This document shows, in pieces, positions 39,360 through 48,101 of a DNA stretch of 64,000 bases (the first letter of the stretch is position 1; every line of letters starts with the position of its first letter). The translations under genes and the position numbers were made by a program. The notes under the pieces are model-generated. The model was not told the DNA's origin, did no database searches, and saw nothing but the letters and a program-made list of their open reading frames with translations. Origin of the DNA: an uncultured Lachnospiraceae bacterium (GTDB taxonomy: Bacteria > Bacillota > Clostridia > Lachnospirales > Lachnospiraceae); contig CACZFI010000004.1 of assembly GCA_902780405.1 (NCBI GenBank), positions 118,236-182,235 of the forward strand. The letters are read 5' to 3'.

Positions 39360-39839
39360 CTACTTATGATACGGTTCATGATGTATGATGCGGTAACTTC
39401 TGTAAATCTGTTCGAGCAGGATCACGCGCATCAGCTGATGGGGAAATGTCATCCTTCCGAAAGAAAGCTTCATATCCGCGCGTGCAAGCACCTCCGGCGC
39501 AAGTCCGAGGGAGCCGCCGATCACGAACTGGATATGGCTGGTGCCGTCAATTCCGAGACCGTCGATCTTGTCTGCGAGTTCCGTACTCGACAGGTTCTTT
39601 CCTTCGATGGCGAGAGCGATCACGTAAGCCTGATCCTTGAGTGCTGCAAGCAGCCGCTCACCTTCCTTTTTCCTGATACCGTCCTCGACCACGTCGGAAG
39701 CATTGTCCGGCGTTTTCTCGTCTGCCACTTCGATCACATTTAGAGTCACATACCTTGAGAGCCGCTTGCTGTATTCGTTTATCATATCGCGAAAGGAGGG
39801 TTCCTTCACCTTCCCTACGCAACAAATATCAATCTTCAT
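39360..39839 (-). CDS. rlmH: 23S rRNA pseudouridine-1915 N3-methyltransferase
   Basis: A 159-residue SPOUT methyltransferase of the normal length. The SAM-binding knot region reads IQFVIGGSLGLAPEVL, and the C-terminus FPHQLMRVILLEQIYRSYRI with a final HEPYHK is diagnostic for RlmH. It overlaps the GH3 gene by four bases (ATGA), with a GGAGG site inside the GH3 3' end. A housekeeping ribosome gene behind a glycosidase is an arbitrary-looking neighbour. Confidence 0.96.
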   Translation of the reverse strand: MKIDICCVGKVKEPSFRDMINEYSKRLSRYVTLNVIEVADEKTPDNASDVVEDGIRKKEGERLLAALKDQAYVIALAIEGKNLSSTELADKIDGLGIDGTSHIQFVIGGSLGLAPEVLARADMKLSFGRMTFPHQLMRVILLEQIYRSYRIIHHEPYHK

Positions 39840-42265
39840 CGTTCCTCCAGTTTTTTGATCATCGCAAGCATACGTGTCGCGTTGATCATCAGCTGTTTTC
39901 GAGTAAGACGCCCTGCGGCAAGTGCCTTTTTCATCTTGTCGAAATCGGACTTGTTTCCCGGCATCACCAGTTCACCGCCGGCTGCCGCAACCCTCTCTGC
40001 GCTCGCTGGCGGGTACTTTGCATCTTTTGCCTTCATCAGATCTACCAGCCAGTCCGTCATCACAATACCGTCAAAGCCAAACTCCGACCGCAGCACATCT
40101 TCAAGCAGATCTCTTCTCTCGGAGGTGTGCACACCGTTTAACAGATTGTAGGAGCTCATGATCGCAGCGGGATGCGCCTCGCGGATACAGAGTTCGAAGG
40201 ACTTAAGATAGATCTCTCTCATCGCGCGTTCACTCACAACACTGTTGTTGGTGAACCGATTGTACTCCTGATTGTTCGCGGCAAAATGCTTTAGAGTCAC
40301 GCCGCAGCCCTTGTGCCGTGCGACACCCTTGCATACGGCTGCTGCCATCATTCCGGACAGGAACGGATCCTCGGAATAGTACTCAAAATTTCTACCGCAT
40401 CGGATCGTCCTGTGAATATTCAATGCGGGAGCGAGCCAGAGATTGACGCCCAGTTCCTGCATCTCTTGTCCCACGATATCACCGCACATCTCACCGAACT
40501 TTTTGTCAAAGGTTTGCGCAAGTGCAGTTCCGATGGGGATAGCAGTTGTATACTGTTCAAAGATCGTCGCGCCTCGCCTCGGCTTTTTCTTGATCAGATT
40601 TAAAAATGCCACCTGATGCTTCGGCATAAACTCCTTCATACCCTCAACGATCGGATTGGTCAGGCCGTAGGCACCCTTCTCATCTCTCCAGTACTTCGGT
40701 GTAAGTCTGAGTCCCGCAGGTCCGTCAGCCATAACCAGCGACGGTATGCTTTTTTCGACCAGTTTGTCTGTTGTCTCTCCCGCCGCTCCGGCCACACGCT
40801 TTGCTGCGTTTCCGATCACACTTCCGACGCCGCCCCTCGGATCAAAGGCACCGATATTCAAGTAGATCAACTCGTCATTCGAGAGCCGTTCGGCCGTAAG
40901 TGAAAGCTCCTGATCCCTGTCATAGACGATCTCCTCGGTTTTGATTGCATCCGGATCCACAGCCACATGCGGCACACCGGTAAGATTCTCACCGGCCTCC
41001 GTCTCGGGTCTTCGCATCGGAACGAAGTCACCGAATCCCGTATAGCCAAGCGCATGACGCACACGTCTTGTGACGATGTAACGATCGATGGTCAAAACGC
41101 CGCATACCTGTGTGTCCCGGCTGCTGTTACCGACCCGCACCACGTATGCGCCCGGTTCAAGCACATACTCCGACATCGCGCTGTCAAAGGATGCCAGATC
41201 GCTGATGCGAAACTCTACGGTAACGCTCGCCTCTTCGCCCGGTTCGATCTCAGGTGTTTTTTCAAATCCGCACAGACTCTGGTAGGGTTTGTCGATACTT
41301 CCCTGCGGTGAGGAAACGTAGACCTGCACAACTTCCCTGCCCGAAAATGCACCTGTATTTCTGACACGCGCCTCCACATAAGCCGTATCTCCGGAAACAG
41401 TGAGCGTACTTCCTCCGATCTCAAAGTCCGTATAGGAAAGCCCGTATCCGAAAGGAAAGAGTACCTCCTCGCCCACGGTATCATAGTACCGGTAGCCGAC
41501 GTACACACCTTCCTTGTACATAACATCATCCTTGTCTCCGAATTCCGCAAGCTCCGACTGCTGTCCCTTTGCGATCCATGTCGTGGTAAGCTTTCCGGAC
41601 GGATTGCGGTTTCCGAGTATGATCTCTGCCAAAGCACGTCCGGTCGTCGCGCCGAGTTGTGACAAAAGCAGGATGTTTTCCACATCCATCACGGGTGACA
41701 GATCCACAGGTCCTCCCACATTGAGCACCAGAAGAAATTTCTTGTAGCTTCTGTATGCGGTCAGGATATCCAGAATCTCCGTATCGGAAAGCAGAATATC
41801 ACCTTTTACGTAGTCACGGTCACTGCCCTCTCCGGACACTCTCGAAAGTACGTAGATCGCCACATCTCCCGCACCCTTTAGGGGGATATCATAATCCGCT
41901 TCCGGCATGATCGCACCCATCGACTCCATGAACACCGGCATATGATGTTCCTTTGCACGCTGCTTAATCTCCCTGACAAAGTTCTCGCGCTTTTGTCTGT
42001 AATACGCATCGTAGCGATTCAGCCACGTTTTTGTGGTAATGGTGAATCCTGCCGATTCCAGTCCCTTCTCCACGCTCATGGAGAAACGCGAGCTGGCCTC
42101 GCCGGATCCCGTACCACCGCGAATCGTGTATCTCGCACCTCTTCCGAAGAGTGCGATCTCGCATTTTTCTTCGAGCGGAAAGTCTCCGTTTTTCTTCAGA
42201 AACATGGTACAGTCGGCGAGATTCCTATGCAGTTTTCGTAAATTCTTTTCTTCACGTTCAGTCAT
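39836..42265 (-). CDS. Glycoside hydrolase family 3 with inverted domain order
   Basis: An 809-residue protein. The usual GH3 C-terminal sandwich domain comes first (about residues 30-250, FGRGARYTIRGGTGSG). A fibronectin-III-like part follows at about 320-395 (VRNTGAFSGREVVQVYV). The catalytic TIM-barrel domain comes last (about 455-809). It has KHFAANNQEYNRF, and the nucleophile is expected at Asp738 in DGIVMTDW. This permuted order is known from some rumen beta-glucosidases. There is no signal peptide, so it probably cleaves imported beta-glycosides in the cytoplasm. The start follows AAGGAG. Confidence 0.92.
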   Translation of the reverse strand: MTEREEKNLRKLHRNLADCTMFLKKNGDFPLEEKCEIALFGRGARYTIRGGTGSGEASSRFSMSVEKGLESAGFTITTKTWLNRYDAYYRQKRENFVREIKQRAKEHHMPVFMESMGAIMPEADYDIPLKGAGDVAIYVLSRVSGEGSDRDYVKGDILLSDTEILDILTAYRSYKKFLLVLNVGGPVDLSPVMDVENILLLSQLGATTGRALAEIILGNRNPSGKLTTTWIAKGQQSELAEFGDKDDVMYKEGVYVGYRYYDTVGEEVLFPFGYGLSYTDFEIGGSTLTVSGDTAYVEARVRNTGAFSGREVVQVYVSSPQGSIDKPYQSLCGFEKTPEIEPGEEASVTVEFRISDLASFDSAMSEYVLEPGAYVVRVGNSSRDTQVCGVLTIDRYIVTRRVRHALGYTGFGDFVPMRRPETEAGENLTGVPHVAVDPDAIKTEEIVYDRDQELSLTAERLSNDELIYLNIGAFDPRGGVGSVIGNAAKRVAGAAGETTDKLVEKSIPSLVMADGPAGLRLTPKYWRDEKGAYGLTNPIVEGMKEFMPKHQVAFLNLIKKKPRRGATIFEQYTTAIPIGTALAQTFDKKFGEMCGDIVGQEMQELGVNLWLAPALNIHRTIRCGRNFEYYSEDPFLSGMMAAAVCKGVARHKGCGVTLKHFAANNQEYNRFTNNSVVSERAMREIYLKSFELCIREAHPAAIMSSYNLLNGVHTSERRDLLEDVLRSEFGFDGIVMTDWLVDLMKAKDAKYPPASAERVAAAGGELVMPGNKSDFDKMKKALAAGRLTRKQLMINATRMLAMIKKLEER

Positions 42266-42291
42266 GCCACAACTCCTTGCCTACCGATCGG

Positions 42292-42732
42292 TTATTGAAA
42301 TGCTCTGTAATACTTTCTGCTTTTGGGTGCGACGTAAGGGAGGATCGCATCCACATACCCCGCATAGATCTCACGGTCAAAACCGGGATCTGCGATCAGG
42401 GAATAGAACGAACCGATCGTATACTCGCTCAGATCCTTCCTGTCCCCGGCCGGGGCCTCATCCTCTTCCTCGAATCGATCAAAATCCTCCGCCGTAAGTT
42501 CCAGAAGACGCAGGCTTTCAGCGATGCTCTTATACTCCGGTTCTCCCTCGGTAAGCGGTGTCAGCACAAAGCCGGAAGGTACGGGACTTTCGCCCGTATA
42601 GACCATGTGAACTACATATGCGTCTTGCTTCGTCTCCCGAAAGAGCGGGAAGGACAGATGTTTCTCCGCCCCGCCGACCGTTCGAAACTCCGGCAGTTTT
42701 CGGACGAGTTTTTCCAGGTATTCCATACTCAT
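42292..42732 (-). CDS. Unrecognised small acidic protein, partner of the 1498-residue protein
   Basis: A 146-residue protein without a family I recognise. It is acidic (FDRFEEEDEAPAGDRKDLSEY), mixed alpha/beta by pattern and lacks membrane or signal segments. Its ATG overlaps the stop of the giant upstream gene (ATGA), which implies coupled translation and perhaps a complex of the two products. Size and charge would suit a dedicated chaperone or inhibitor, but this is only a guess from arrangement. The GH3 gene follows after 26 bases. Confidence 0.65.
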   Translation of the reverse strand: MSMEYLEKLVRKLPEFRTVGGAEKHLSFPLFRETKQDAYVVHMVYTGESPVPSGFVLTPLTEGEPEYKSIAESLRLLELTAEDFDRFEEEDEAPAGDRKDLSEYTIGSFYSLIADPGFDREIYAGYVDAILPYVAPKSRKYYRAFQ

Positions 42733-45700
42733 GCTTTCACCCCTTCCTTCTTTTCCTCTTTCTTTTCTTCCGTCTTCTCTTCCTCAGGTATCTGATACTT
42801 TTCAAAGATCTCCGGATGATTGCTTTTGATCTTCTTTTCAAGCGCATTCATCTGCTTTTTAGCGTTTATCGCAATCTGGTGAATCCATCGGAATGTCGTC
42901 AGGCTCGACAATACACTCTTGTTGATTTTTGATGCCGCCGCAAGTTCTTTGTTTCGATCCTGTGCAGCCTGAATCCGCTTTCTTCGCTCCTTTAACGCTT
43001 GATACCGGTCCAGATGCTTTTGCTCTGTGTAATCCTTTCCTGCCAGATCTTTTTCCCAATCCTTAAAGAAGGTTTCGATTTTTCCGTGATCTGTGAGATC
43101 GTCAAGATCCGGGTATTCCTTGATTGTCGTCTGGTATGCATCCTTAAGTGTATTTCCGGCCAGTTTTTCGTATTTGTTCTTCCAGTTTTCGAAGACTTTC
43201 TGGGCCGGTGCGTCACATTCGCCTTGTTCTTTCAGGATCTGTTTATACTCTGCGTCGTCTTTGATTCTATCTACAACCGCTTTTTGCTCTTTCAGGATCC
43301 GGCCAAACTCCTGTTCCGCCTTCGTGAATTCCCCCATCAGCTTTTTGCGTTCTTCGAGAACCTCCGGGAAGTGATCCTCCGGCTTTTGTATCTTGGCAAT
43401 TGCGTCATCGAACAACCGGACAAAATCATCCACGACCTTCTTTTTCGCATCGAGTGCGTCGGAGAGTTGCTTCATAACAGCCCGATTCTCAACTTCGATC
43501 GGATCCGGATCCACGCGGTTTGCCTCGTCCTGAAGTCCCGACTTGTTCACAAGGATGAAGGAAGGGTTGTAAACCGTTACGACCGTACCGTCCTTCACCA
43601 TTCCGCGATAAGACTTATCAAGCAGCTCAGCGCCCACAAATCCCGATTTTCCGTTTCCGGTATCCTTGTACTCAAAGCCGAGCAAAGTTCCTTCATGCAT
43701 ACGCACGCCACAGAGATTGATCCAATGTGTCGTGAAAACCACACCTTCATTATCATCTCCGTACCTCGTTCCTTCCGACCACAGGATTTTGCTCCTGATC
43801 GCAACCTGAACGCTGCCGCCCCGTTTTAACGTATCAGCGAACAGAAGCAGGTCCGTATCAAGATGCGTATTCTTGTCTCTTTTCTCGTCCGAATCCGCCG
43901 CAGGAGTATCCTCTCTCATGACCGCCGTGTGTTCCAGTCCGAAGATGTCTAACAGAATCGACAAATCATTTGCTTCGGTTCCGCCCGATTCACTCCAGTC
44001 CGGTCTAAGCGAATCCTCCAATAATGCATCGCCCTTCTCATCGACATCATGCAGATACTCCATGCTGTACCTTGAGAATTTATCCAGCAGGGCAATATTT
44101 AAACCTGCATTGGTGATGTTGATTCCGTAAATCTGGTTTATAAGCTGTGCAAGTGCGGAGGGACCGCACGTACCGTGTAACGCCAGATGGTTCTGCTTTC
44201 CGGACTGTTTTAGCGCATTCGTAATATCCGTTGCAAGGACTTTTTCCTTGCCGAGTGTACGACGATATGCGCTTACGTAGGCAAAGTAGAGCTTGTATGC
44301 AAAGCGTTCGTTGACCTGTTTGATATTCTCAAACTCTTCGGCCGTGATCTGATTCAGATAGATTCCCTGTTTCTTTAAATCCGCAAGAAGTCTGTTCTCC
44401 TCCTTCTTTTCCTCCTCGTAATCCTTGCCGTCGCAGCGAAGCGCGATCAAGTCGCGCGTCAGTCGATCCACAGCTTTCACCGTGTCATCCGGTCGCTTTC
44501 CTTCCGCAAAACGTGCTTCCCCGAATTCTTCGCTCTGCTTTTTGATTTCCTGAGCCTCCGGGCTGACTCTGTGTCTGACATCCTTCAGATAAGCATCCAG
44601 TGTATCCTTATATTCTTTCAGCCCCAACACAGCCATGTCCTGTGCCCTTGTGTCTTTCCCGTATTCCACGTCTTCGCGAACCAATTGCATATCATTGCTG
44701 CTGTTTTCGCATGCATTATATACCACATTCAAAAACTTGTGTGCTTCCGAAAGCTGTTTTTCATAGCGTTCGTTGGTTTTTTTCTCCTTGATCATATAGA
44801 TCTCGTACTGTTTGGCTATCGCAAAGTATGCATGATAGGCCGGTTTTGCGACCTTTTCGCAGAACACCCTGTACTTGATGGTTTCATCTTCGATAATCTG
44901 TCTTTGCTTCTTTTCGGAGAGATTTGTGAATCTCGGTTCGAATTTCCGCTTATTGAGCTTTTTGATCTCCTCTACTTTCTCGTAGAACTTGCCAAGCTTT
45001 TTTTCAATACCCGACTCATGCTTTTCATCGTTTCCGATGGTCAAAGCCTCATCAATCTCCTCGGGCTTATAGCTGTCCAGAAGCTTTTTATCAGGGCTCT
45101 GCTCATATTTCTTTTTCGCCCTTTCTTCGTTATTTTCCTTTACGATCCTCATGATCTCCGAAAGATCATTGATCCCGGTCAGGCGTTTGCGAAGCCCCTC
45201 TGCCTCTTTCCTTTTGGCCTCGTTCTTTTCCTGCACCTTCAGCTGTTTTTCTGCCTGCTTTTCGGCCCTTTGCTGCTTGTATTTTTCTACTGTTTCACGC
45301 CAGCGCTGCTTCGCAGACTTCTCTTCTTCGGCGTTATCTTCATCGTTTTCTTCTTCGTCGGCCGCTTCCTCTCGTTCTTCTCTTTCTCTTTCTTTTTGCT
45401 CTTCCTCTTCCCGGAGCCTTCTTCTTTCTTCGCGTTCCTCTTTTAACTTGCGACGTTCTTCTGCTTCCGCCTGCTCCTGTTCTTCTTCCTCTCGTTCCTG
45501 TTCTTCCTCTTTTTCTCTTTCGATACGGACGCGTTCTTCCTCTTTTTCTCTTTCGAGGCGAAGTCGTTCTTCTTCCTCTCGACGTCGTTGTTCTTCCTGC
45601 CTGCGCTGTTCTTCCTGCCTACGCCGTTCTTCGTCTTCACGCCTCTTTTTCTCTGCTAGCTCCTGCCTACGCTTTTCTTCCCCTGCAAGAAACTCCCTAT

Positions 45701-47225
45701 ACTTCCGCTCGCGTTCGCGTTTCTTTTCTTCCTCCTCACGTCTTCTGCGTTCTTCCTCATCGCGACGGCGTTGTTCTTCCTCTGCCTCACGAAGTCTCTG
45801 CTGTTCAAGCGCGATACGCGCACGCTCGGCCTCCTCGAACGCCTTGATCCTGTCTCCCTGCTTTCCGGAAAGCTGAAAATTCGAGCCGAAAAGGCCGGCA
45901 AAAGCACTGCCGCGGTCCTGCATGATCTGCTCGCAGGCCTGCTCACGCAGCCGTCTGTTCTCCCAGTCGTTTTTGCCGTACATGAGGAATCCGCCCGCTT
46001 GATCGTTTATGACGTTTTTATTCTGTGCCTCGATCTTTCTCTGCAGAAATACGAGTCGTTCGGAGAATGCTTTCTTTTTATCCTTGGACAAAAGATCTCC
46101 CGCAATAAAGTTAATGTCATCCTTGGTCATGGAGGATATGAAGTCACACAGTTCCCTGTCCGCAAGCGCAATCCTTGTCTCCGCGGTAAGCCTTTGCAGG
46201 GCACGTCCGTTCATAGTCCCGGAAAATGCATGCTCGAAATTGCACAAAGCGGCAGACTTGATCAGATAGACCTCGCCGTCACCCACGTTCCTTTTTTCAT
46301 AGGTAAATGCGATATCCTTCTTGGCGTCAAACTGCTCGATGCCGAGTAGAAGCCGCATCAGCTTGATATTGGAAAGCTGACGAAGTGCCTCCGGTTCATA
46401 GGTAACCGAAACCGTTCCTTTCTGCTCTGCTTCCATTTCCGAAAGAGTCTTACGCTCTCCCTTCGCCTGCTCCCGGATGCCGTAAAAAACCGAGCGTGCA
46501 TTGCGCGCCAAAACAAGGGAAGGTGCACTGCCCAAAGCATCCGCCCCCATATAATTCATCAGTCGTCCTGCAGTGGCTGCATTTGCGATCCGGGCAGGCT
46601 TTTTCCCGGATCTTACGGACATCGTATACTTCTTTTCATGTACGGTGGCACTGCAGTATTCTCCCTGCACGCGCCAGATTTTATCTCCAAGATTCAGCGA
46701 AGGATCGATGGCTGCATGATCACGCACCGCATGTACCAGGGCGTTTCCGACAAGCATCCCCTCCGTCCGGAGTTCATACAATTCCTTGTCCTTGCCGAGA
46801 TCCGCAAGGCGAACACGTTCCTGCTTTGCAATCTTTAACAGCGCCGCCACCTTCAGATAACGGGTTCTGCCCTTGGTAAAGAGACGGTAATACGCCATCT
46901 TTCTCTCGGAAAGATAGCGCTCACAGGCCCCGATCAGATCCGCATAGTTTCTTGACAGGGCTCTCACCTGGCCCTTAAACGCCTCAAAGGATTCCCCCAT
47001 CGGTTGCTCAAGAGCTTCGTTTACCAGTGTCAGGGTTTCCTTCACCCTTCGCATATACTCACTGTCATCCGCATTGCCTCTCTTGCCTGCGGCATTTAAT
47101 TCGTTCGATGCAGTCTTGTGTTTGGTAATCTCCCGATTGTACGCTTCGCTGACCGCCTGTCGATCCTGCTCATACTGATGTTGCTGCTGAAGATGATTCT
47201 CATTTACGTATGTATTTTCATCCAT
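42729..47225 (-). CDS. Giant coiled-coil protein with papain/C39-like cysteine domain
   Basis: A 1498-residue protein starting at 47225 after GGGAGG. There is no signal peptide or membrane helix. Residues 1-440 are a folded-looking domain of unknown type. Residues about 463-690 are almost entirely Glu, Arg, Lys and Gln and should form a long coiled coil or single helix. Residues 690-1000 are helical. Residues about 1010-1230 resemble a papain/C39-like peptidase: LHGTCGPSALAQLINQIYG with Cys1020, then FTTHWINLCGV with His1167, and Asp1188 or Asn1220 as third residue. Residues 1230-1498 are again charged and helical. No whole-protein family comes to mind. The partner gene downstream overlaps by four bases. 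Confidence 0.85.
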   Translation of the reverse strand: MDENTYVNENHLQQQHQYEQDRQAVSEAYNREITKHKTASNELNAAGKRGNADDSEYMRRVKETLTLVNEALEQPMGESFEAFKGQVRALSRNYADLIGACERYLSERKMAYYRLFTKGRTRYLKVAALLKIAKQERVRLADLGKDKELYELRTEGMLVGNALVHAVRDHAAIDPSLNLGDKIWRVQGEYCSATVHEKKYTMSVRSGKKPARIANAATAGRLMNYMGADALGSAPSLVLARNARSVFYGIREQAKGERKTLSEMEAEQKGTVSVTYEPEALRQLSNIKLMRLLLGIEQFDAKKDIAFTYEKRNVGDGEVYLIKSAALCNFEHAFSGTMNGRALQRLTAETRIALADRELCDFISSMTKDDINFIAGDLLSKDKKKAFSERLVFLQRKIEAQNKNVINDQAGGFLMYGKNDWENRRLREQACEQIMQDRGSAFAGLFGSNFQLSGKQGDRIKAFEEAERARIALEQQRLREAEEEQRRRDEEERRRREEEEKKRERERKYREFLAGEEKRRQELAEKKRREDEERRRQEEQRRQEEQRRREEEERLRLEREKEEERVRIEREKEEEQEREEEEQEQAEAEERRKLKEEREERRRLREEEEQKEREREEREEAADEEENDEDNAEEEKSAKQRWRETVEKYKQQRAEKQAEKQLKVQEKNEAKRKEAEGLRKRLTGINDLSEIMRIVKENNEERAKKKYEQSPDKKLLDSYKPEEIDEALTIGNDEKHESGIEKKLGKFYEKVEEIKKLNKRKFEPRFTNLSEKKQRQIIEDETIKYRVFCEKVAKPAYHAYFAIAKQYEIYMIKEKKTNERYEKQLSEAHKFLNVVYNACENSSNDMQLVREDVEYGKDTRAQDMAVLGLKEYKDTLDAYLKDVRHRVSPEAQEIKKQSEEFGEARFAEGKRPDDTVKAVDRLTRDLIALRCDGKDYEEEKKEENRLLADLKKQGIYLNQITAEEFENIKQVNERFAYKLYFAYVSAYRRTLGKEKVLATDITNALKQSGKQNHLALHGTCGPSALAQLINQIYGINITNAGLNIALLDKFSRYSMEYLHDVDEKGDALLEDSLRPDWSESGGTEANDLSILLDIFGLEHTAVMREDTPAADSDEKRDKNTHLDTDLLLFADTLKRGGSVQVAIRSKILWSEGTRYGDDNEGVVFTTHWINLCGVRMHEGTLLGFEYKDTGNGKSGFVGAELLDKSYRGMVKDGTVVTVYNPSFILVNKSGLQDEANRVDPDPIEVENRAVMKQLSDALDAKKKVVDDFVRLFDDAIAKIQKPEDHFPEVLEERKKLMGEFTKAEQEFGRILKEQKAVVDRIKDDAEYKQILKEQGECDAPAQKVFENWKNKYEKLAGNTLKDAYQTTIKEYPDLDDLTDHGKIETFFKDWEKDLAGKDYTEQKHLDRYQALKERRKRIQAAQDRNKELAAASKINKSVLSSLTTFRWIHQIAINAKKQMNALEKKIKSNHPEIFEKYQIPEEEKTEEKKEEKKEGVKA

Positions 47226-47349
47226 AAATATCCTCCCGAATCACATAGTTTTGGAACACTTCCCGCATTATCCCCTATCTATCGTCACATAACGGTCATA
47301 AACCCATTCATCCATCTCGGACTGCCCCCTGAAACGTACAATTTCATCT

Positions 47350-47715
47350 TTATGCCCGAGCCGGATCTGTTGCCTCCCGCCACGTCTCTTCTTTAAATCC
47401 CGGAATCACCGTGTCATCTGTCACGAGCAGCGGACGTTTCACAAGCATGCCGTCGGATGCGAGGAGTTCATACATCTCATCCTCGCTCATATCGGGCAGT
47501 TTCTTTGAAAGTTCCATCTCGCGATAGATCATGCCGCTGGTATTGAAGAAGCGCTTCAGCGGCAGTCCGCTCTTTTTATGAAGTTCCCGCAGTGTCGGTT
47601 CATCCGGATGATCCTCCTTGATGTCGATCACCGTATGCGTGATCTTTTGATCCTCCAGCCATTTGAGTGCCTTCCTGCAGGTTGAACATTTGGAATAGTA
47701 ATAAACTTTTATCAT
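47350..47715 (-). CDS. ArsC/Spx-family thioredoxin-fold protein
   Basis: A 121-residue protein with the CxxC motif at YYSKCSTCRKALKWL and the family's central region SGLPLKRFFNTSGMIYREM, ending with LLVKRPLL-type sequence (here GMLVKRPLLVTDD). This group contains arsenate reductase-like and Spx/MgsR-like proteins. The CxxC and the C-terminal pattern fit the ArsC-related YffB/Spx type, so a redox role is likely, but arsenate reduction is not shown. It has a GAGGAGG site and its own promoter. Confidence 0.85.
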   Translation of the reverse strand: MIKVYYYSKCSTCRKALKWLEDQKITHTVIDIKEDHPDEPTLRELHKKSGLPLKRFFNTSGMIYREMELSKKLPDMSEDEMYELLASDGMLVKRPLLVTDDTVIPGFKEETWREATDPARA

Positions 47716-47765
47716 CGGAAATCCCTCCTCTTATCACGCGTATGCAAATCCGTATAATCTTTTCT

Positions 47766-47795
47766 ATTATACAAAAAACCGTATGACTTATGCAA
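47766..47795 (-). promoter_or_regulatory. Promoter of the ArsC/Spx-like gene
   Basis: TATAAT (47766-47771) with TTGCAT (47790-47795) at an 18-base spacer, on the minus strand. Confidence 0.6.
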
Positions 47796-47849
47796 TGTTA
47801 CCTGCAAAAATCATACGATTCTTGTTTATAGTGATTTTAGTTACACCGG

Positions 47850-48101
47850 TTACATTTTCCAGTTCTGGGAAATCATCTGCTGCTTCGTCATGCGGCTGTA
47901 GATGCTGTCATATCCGGCAAGTGTTTCGGGGCTTCCCTGCTCGGCCACCACCGGACAGCTCGCTTCCATTTTCTCCGATGATCGTATCATACTTCTCGGG
48001 AAGCAGAATCACGAACTGCTCACAGTTGGCAGCCTTGCAGCTTCCATCACTTCCTCGTCCGTCGCACCCTCCTTGCCGATTCGGATATTTTTTTCCTTTT
48101 G
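47850..48101 (-). pseudogene. Remnant of an ABC transporter ATPase
   Basis: In three successive frames the minus strand encodes pieces of one ABC nucleotide-binding domain. The pieces are IRIGKEGATDEEVMEAARL, then ANCEQFVILLPEKYDTIIGE ending in the signature ELSGG, then AEQGSPETLAGYDSIYSRMT to a TAA at 47850-47852. There is a one-base frameshift near 48020. After the LSGG signature about 60 residues, including Walker B and the H-loop, are deleted. The membrane domain and Walker A are absent. It begins right after the stop of the RelA-like gene. Confidence 0.82.

Noticed and set aside
45151..45876. Plus-strand ORF giving a Ser/Arg/Leu-rich protein of 241 residues
   Set aside because: It is the complement of the Glu/Arg-rich coiled-coil segment of the giant protein. 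Its composition is explained by that, and it has no ribosome binding site.
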